Origin: UJ101 sp047975265
GTDB lineage: Bacteria > Bacteroidota > Bacteroidia > Flavobacteriales > UJ101
Length of the DNA stretch: 25,542 nucleotides
Reading direction: 5' to 3'
NCBI GenBank assembly: GCA_047975265.1
Contig: JBKEDE010000021.1
Coordinates: 1-25,542 of the forward strand
The position numbers were made by a program, and so were the translations under genes. Below, one piece after another: positions 22,472-25,542 of the stretch. A model generated the notes under the pieces. The model saw nothing but the letters and a program-made list of their open reading frames with translations. It had not been told where the DNA came from and did no database searches. The stretch's first letter is position 1. Each line of letters begins with the position of its first letter.

Positions 22472-23711
22472 TCAGAAACAAAGCCTGATTATAGGATGTT
22501 TCTTTTTTTGTTTTTTCGTAAATGCTAAAACAATAGAAGTTTGTTCAAGTTGTGAAAATAATGATGTAAAAAAAGCGATTGAAAATGCCCAAAGTTTTGA
22601 TACCGTTTTTATAAAAGTAGGTATTTATCCTGTTGAAAATATAAAAATCGACAAACCTATTACTATTATAGGAGAACGAGGTGCGACTTTAGACGGAAAA
22701 GTTAAAAATGAAATTTTCACCATAAAATCCGACCGTGTTTCCATTATTAATATGACATTGCAAAACTCCGGGCGGAGTAATTTGAAAGACTTGGCAGCAA
22801 TTCATATCGAAAAAGGAAAGAACTTTATAATAAAAAATAATTTTATTTACGATAATTATTTTGGAATTATTGTGAATAAAGGACAAGGTGGCGTTATAGA
22901 AAACAACGTAGTAAGAGGTTATGGTGGTGAACATGAGTTTAGTATCGGAAACGCGATTCATTTATGGTATTGTAAAGACATCATCATTAAAAATAACGAA
23001 GTAAGTTTTCATCGAGACGGAATCTATTTTGAGTTTGTTGACAACACAGTTATTGAAGCCAATAATAGTCATCATAATATACGTTACGGACTGCATTTTA
23101 TGTTTTCCAACCATGATGAATATTCCCGTAATACGTTTACCAATAATGGTGCAGGTGTCGCTGTAATGTTTTCAAAATTCATCAAAATGTATTACAATAA
23201 ATTTGAGTACAATTGGGGAGCAAGCTCGTACGGATTGTTATTAAAAGAAATCAACGACAGTGAAATTAAACATAACATCTTCTTTGAAAATACAACCGGA
23301 ATTCAAACGGAAGGAGCTAACCGAATCAGCTATGTAGAAAATACTTTTGAAAAAAATGGTTTTGCCATGCGAGTTAGAGGAGCAAGTATTGAAAATAAAA
23401 TCATACGGAATAATTTTATATCCAATACGTTTGATATGGCTTTTAACGGACGATTTGAAAGCAATGTTATCGATAGTAATTATTGGAGTGAATATACCGG
23501 ATATGACCTCGACCGAGATGGTGTAGGTGATATTCCGTTTCATCCGGTAAAATTATTTAGCTTTATCACCGGAGAAGTACCGGAATCCATCGTTTTAATT
23601 AGGAGTTTATTTGTCGATCTTTTAAACTATTCCGAAAAAGTGGCTCCGGTAATCACACCTAAAGAAGTAGCAGACCCTAAACCTTCAATGACTAAGATTC
23701 AATGGAAATAA
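22464..23711 (+). CDS. nosD: NosD periplasmic beta-helix maturation protein
   Basis: A protein of about 415 aa of CASH/right-handed beta-helix type. A signal peptide leads to AKTIEVCSSC, followed by VKKAIENAQSFDTVFIKVGIYPVENI, the repeated 'IIKNN.....N..V..N' rungs (about residues 80-330), and the C-terminal NYWSEYTGYDLDRDGVGDIPF motif that is typical of NosD. It works with the NosFY ABC transporter to supply sulfur for the CuZ cluster. The TTG at 22464 (overlapping the nosL stop) gives a compact signal peptide, MNSQKQSLIIGCFFFCFF, and is my preferred start. The in-frame ATG at 22404 would add 20 residues and overlap nosL by 68 bp. It overlaps nosF by 10 bp. Confidence 0.93.
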   Translation: MNSQKQSLIIGCFFFCFFVNAKTIEVCSSCENNDVKKAIENAQSFDTVFIKVGIYPVENIKIDKPITIIGERGATLDGKVKNEIFTIKSDRVSIINMTLQNSGRSNLKDLAAIHIEKGKNFIIKNNFIYDNYFGIIVNKGQGGVIENNVVRGYGGEHEFSIGNAIHLWYCKDIIIKNNEVSFHRDGIYFEFVDNTVIEANNSHHNIRYGLHFMFSNHDEYSRNTFTNNGAGVAVMFSKFIKMYYNKFEYNWGASSYGLLLKEINDSEIKHNIFFENTTGIQTEGANRISYVENTFEKNGFAMRVRGASIENKIIRNNFISNTFDMAFNGRFESNVIDSNYWSEYTGYDLDRDGVGDIPFHPVKLFSFITGEVPESIVLIRSLFVDLLNYSEKVAPVITPKEVADPKPSMTKIQWK

Positions 23712-24412
23712 TAATTGATAAATTACAAAAGAGATACGCTAAAAAAGAAGTCTTAAAAGACATTAACATTACGATTGACAACAAAGGCGTTTATGCCATT
23801 TTAGGACCTAACGGATCCGGAAAAACGACGTTATTAAAAAGTATTTTAGGATTGGTAATTCCTCAAAAAGGAACGATTACAATTGATCAAAAGAATATTT
23901 TAAACGATTGGAAATACCGTAAAAATTTGGCATATTTACCTCAAATAGCTCTTTTCCCTGAACATTTAAAAGTAAAAGAACTGTTTCGATTAATCGAATC
24001 GCTCCGAAAAGAAAAAGGCATTCATTTGGATCGATTAATTGACAAGTTTCAAATGGAATCTTTTTTAAATCAACGAGTTAATACACTCTCAGGAGGAATG
24101 AAGCAAAAGGTAAACATTGTGTCGGGCTTGATGTTTGAAACTCCGATTATTATAATGGATGAACCAACAACCGGCTTGGATCCTTTAACAGTATCTACTT
24201 TGAAAGATATTATTTTTGAAGAAAAAGAGAAAGGAAAAACCATTCTTTTAACCTCGCATATCATGAGCTTTGTAGAAGAAGTCTCAGAAGAGTTGATTTT
24301 TTTATTGGAAGGAAAAGTACATGTGTATTCAAATATTGAAAGACTGATTAAAGAATACAAGAAAGAAAATTTGGAACAAACATTAGCTCAAATATTAAAA
24401 GATTATGATTAA
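23702..24412 (+). CDS. nosF: NosF, ATPase of the NosDFY ABC transporter
   Basis: A 236-aa ABC ATPase. Walker A GPNGSGKTT is at residues 35-43, the Q-loop at YLPQ (78-81), the ABC signature LSGGMKQK at 129-136, Walker B IIIMDEP at 149-155, the D-loop GLD at 158-160 and the switch His in TSH (184-186). It powers the NosY membrane subunit for maturation of NosZ. It overlaps nosD by 10 bp and nosY by 8 bp, so translation is likely coupled. Confidence 0.96.
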   Translation: MEIIIDKLQKRYAKKEVLKDINITIDNKGVYAILGPNGSGKTTLLKSILGLVIPQKGTITIDQKNILNDWKYRKNLAYLPQIALFPEHLKVKELFRLIESLRKEKGIHLDRLIDKFQMESFLNQRVNTLSGGMKQKVNIVSGLMFETPIIIMDEPTTGLDPLTVSTLKDIIFEEKEKGKTILLTSHIMSFVEEVSEELIFLLEGKVHVYSNIERLIKEYKKENLEQTLAQILKDYD

Positions 24413-25184
24413 AATAATACAATATAGCTTAAAGGATTTGTTAAAGAGCCGATGGATTATATTCTACACTCTCTTTTACTTTCTGTTTAGTTACGCTGTT
24501 TTAACTTTTGGAAACGCTCCTTCAAAAGGATTATTAAGCATCATGAACGTGGTAGTGGTACTTACTCCGCTGATTAGTATTTTACTCAGTGCTATTTACA
24601 TTCATAATTCCCGCGAATTTATCACACTGTTATTATCTCAACCCTTAAAAAGAGCCCATATTTTTTTAGGATTATATATCAGTTTGTGTCTTTCCCAGTG
24701 TCTTGCCTTAACGATTGGCTTAGGCATTCCTTTTATACTGATACCCATACCGGAAAACTATTTTACGGATTTTTTATGGTTGATACTCAACAGCTTCTTT
24801 CTAACCGTTATTTTTGCAGGAATAGGCTATTACATTGTTTTAGCCACCAAAAATAAAGTAGCCGCTTTGGGCTTATGTATTTTTGTTTGGTTGTTCTTAG
24901 CCATTGTTTATGATGGAATTTTCATGCTGATGTTATACGAATTCAGAGACTATCCTTTGGAATATCCGGCATTGGGAACTTTATTGTTTAATCCAATCGA
25001 CTTATCCAGAACCTCTATTTTATTAAAACTGGAAATATCCGCCTTGTTAGGCTATACGGGAGCTGTATTCAAAAAGTTTTTTGATTCCGATTTAGGAACC
25101 ATAATCAGCTTAGTGGTTATGATGGTTTGGTCGATTATTCCACTAACCTTAATTCTTCTAAAAGTTCGTAAAAAAGATTTTTAA
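24405..25184 (+). CDS. nosY: NosY, permease of the NosDFY ABC transporter
   Basis: A 259-aa ABC-2-type membrane protein with about six hydrophobic segments. The first is near residues 16-36 (WIIFYTLFYFLFSYAVLTF), then 45-68, 85-113, 122-147, 153-176 and 235-255. NSREFITLLLSQPLKR (about 68-83) is typical of NosY coupling segments. It pairs with NosF and NosD at the inner membrane. It is the last gene of the operon; a strong terminator lies 60 bp behind it. No NosR, NosX or Tat gene is in the cluster as seen here. Confidence 0.94.
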   Translation: MIKIIQYSLKDLLKSRWIIFYTLFYFLFSYAVLTFGNAPSKGLLSIMNVVVVLTPLISILLSAIYIHNSREFITLLLSQPLKRAHIFLGLYISLCLSQCLALTIGLGIPFILIPIPENYFTDFLWLILNSFFLTVIFAGIGYYIVLATKNKVAALGLCIFVWLFLAIVYDGIFMLMLYEFRDYPLEYPALGTLLFNPIDLSRTSILLKLEISALLGYTGAVFKKFFDSDLGTIISLVVMMVWSIIPLTLILLKVRKKDF

Positions 25185-25243
25185 TACGACAACCAATAAC
25201 TCTTTCTTTCATGATTTTATAAAAACCGTGTACTAAACATTAT

Positions 25244-25271
25244 ACTCAGGGTATTTTCCCTGAGTTTTTTT
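25244..25271 (+). terminator. Intrinsic terminator of the nos operon
   Basis: ACTCAGGG (25244-25251) pairs perfectly with CCCTGAGT (25258-25265) around a 6-nt loop and runs into a T-tract to 25271. Confidence 0.9.
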
Positions 25272-25338
25272 ACCCATCAACTCGAAGCAACAATTCTTAA
25301 ACAAATGTTAAATTCTCTTATCATAACCCTATAAATCA

Positions 25339-25346
25339 TATATTTG
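25339..25346 (+). promoter_or_regulatory. -7 box upstream of the final lipoprotein gene
   Basis: TATATTTG is an exact TAnnTTTG match. A transcript from here would have an unusually long leader (about 120 nt) before the ATG at 25473. Confidence 0.55.
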
Positions 25347-25352
25347 TATAAT

Positions 25353-25449
25353 CTCTCTTTTTAAGAGCCTTATAAAAGAGGAGAAAAGTACTATTGACCT
25401 TGATGGATGAGTGCCGGTTATATCAATGAAGTACGAGGGTCTTTTTTTT
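25353..25449 (+). promoter_or_regulatory. Possible structured leader RNA with terminator-like end
   Basis: Two candidate hairpins lie in the leader. TCTCTCTTTT can pair imperfectly with AAAAGAGGAGA in 25353-25385. GACCTT (25396-25401) can pair with AGGGTC (25436-25441), followed by eight T. A competing fold pairs ATTG-ACC (25393-25399) with GGT (25416-25418) and CAAT (25424-25427), using the same ACC. This is hand folding only; it may be an attenuator or nothing. Confidence 0.4.
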
Positions 25450-25472
25450 AAAAAATTTAATACATTACAATA

Positions 25473-25542
25473 ATGAAAAAAAGTTTACACCTCAGTTTAA
25501 TTATAACGCTTACTGCCCTTGTGCTGTTGCAGTGCGACAACC
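25473..25542 (+). CDS. Lipoprotein, N-terminal fragment (runs off right edge)
   Basis: The frame from the ATG at 25473 reads MKKSLHLSLIITLTALVLLQCDN to the window end. It is a Sec/lipoprotein signal with a hydrophobic core and a cysteine (Cys21) in the sequence LLQC. Only 23 codons are visible, so nothing can be said about function. The long leader before it and the T-run at 25442 suggest regulated expression. Confidence 0.7.
   Translation, partial: MKKSLHLSLIITLTALVLLQCDN

Overview
The window looks like chromosomal DNA from a Bacteroidota bacterium, most likely of the Flavobacteriales. The evidence is low GC content, A-rich translation starts without Shine-Dalgarno sequences, repeated TAnnTTTG-type -7 promoter boxes, many small Cys-lipoproteins, a methionine synthase split into two genes, the small DUF4295-type gene after rpmB-rpmG, and a Sec-type (clade II) nitrous oxide reductase cluster. 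I do not name a species.

Region by region. 1-228 (minus) is the N-terminus of a secreted protein that runs off the left edge, with a (TAG)9 microsatellite in its upstream region. 533-4105 holds a tandem UspA protein, a YbdG-like MscS channel, a Bax inhibitor-1/YccA membrane protein and a small secreted protein. 4248-7400 is a nucleotide-salvage and GTPase block: deoxynucleoside kinase, a decayed small secreted gene, hpt, adk and obgE. 7468-12320 is a methionine/one-carbon unit: a SAM-I riboswitch, split metH and metF. 12366-14593 (minus) holds a small secreted protein and a thioredoxin-fold lipoprotein that lacks the CXXC cysteines. 14724-16363 is rpmB-rpmG-DUF4295-ftsY.

16364-18289 looks like a short accessory insertion. 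It has two orphan genes, each preceded by a near-identical 13-bp motif (ACTGC[G/A]TTTAGCA), and the first has Asp codon use unlike its neighbours.

18290-25184 is a nitrous-oxide respiration module: a divergent Rrf2 regulator with three Cys, then lipoprotein cytochrome c, nosZ, a NosB-like membrane protein, nosL, nosD, nosF and nosY. The cytochrome, NosZ and NosL all carry probable lipobox cysteines, so the electron donor, the reductase and the copper chaperone may all be membrane-tethered. NosDFY is the dedicated ABC-type maturation complex. An imperfect palindrome lies in the regulator/nos intergenic region. A strong terminator follows nosY. A possible structured leader RNA and the first 23 codons of another lipoprotein end the window.

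All family assignments are from reading the translations by eye. No database search or folding program was run.
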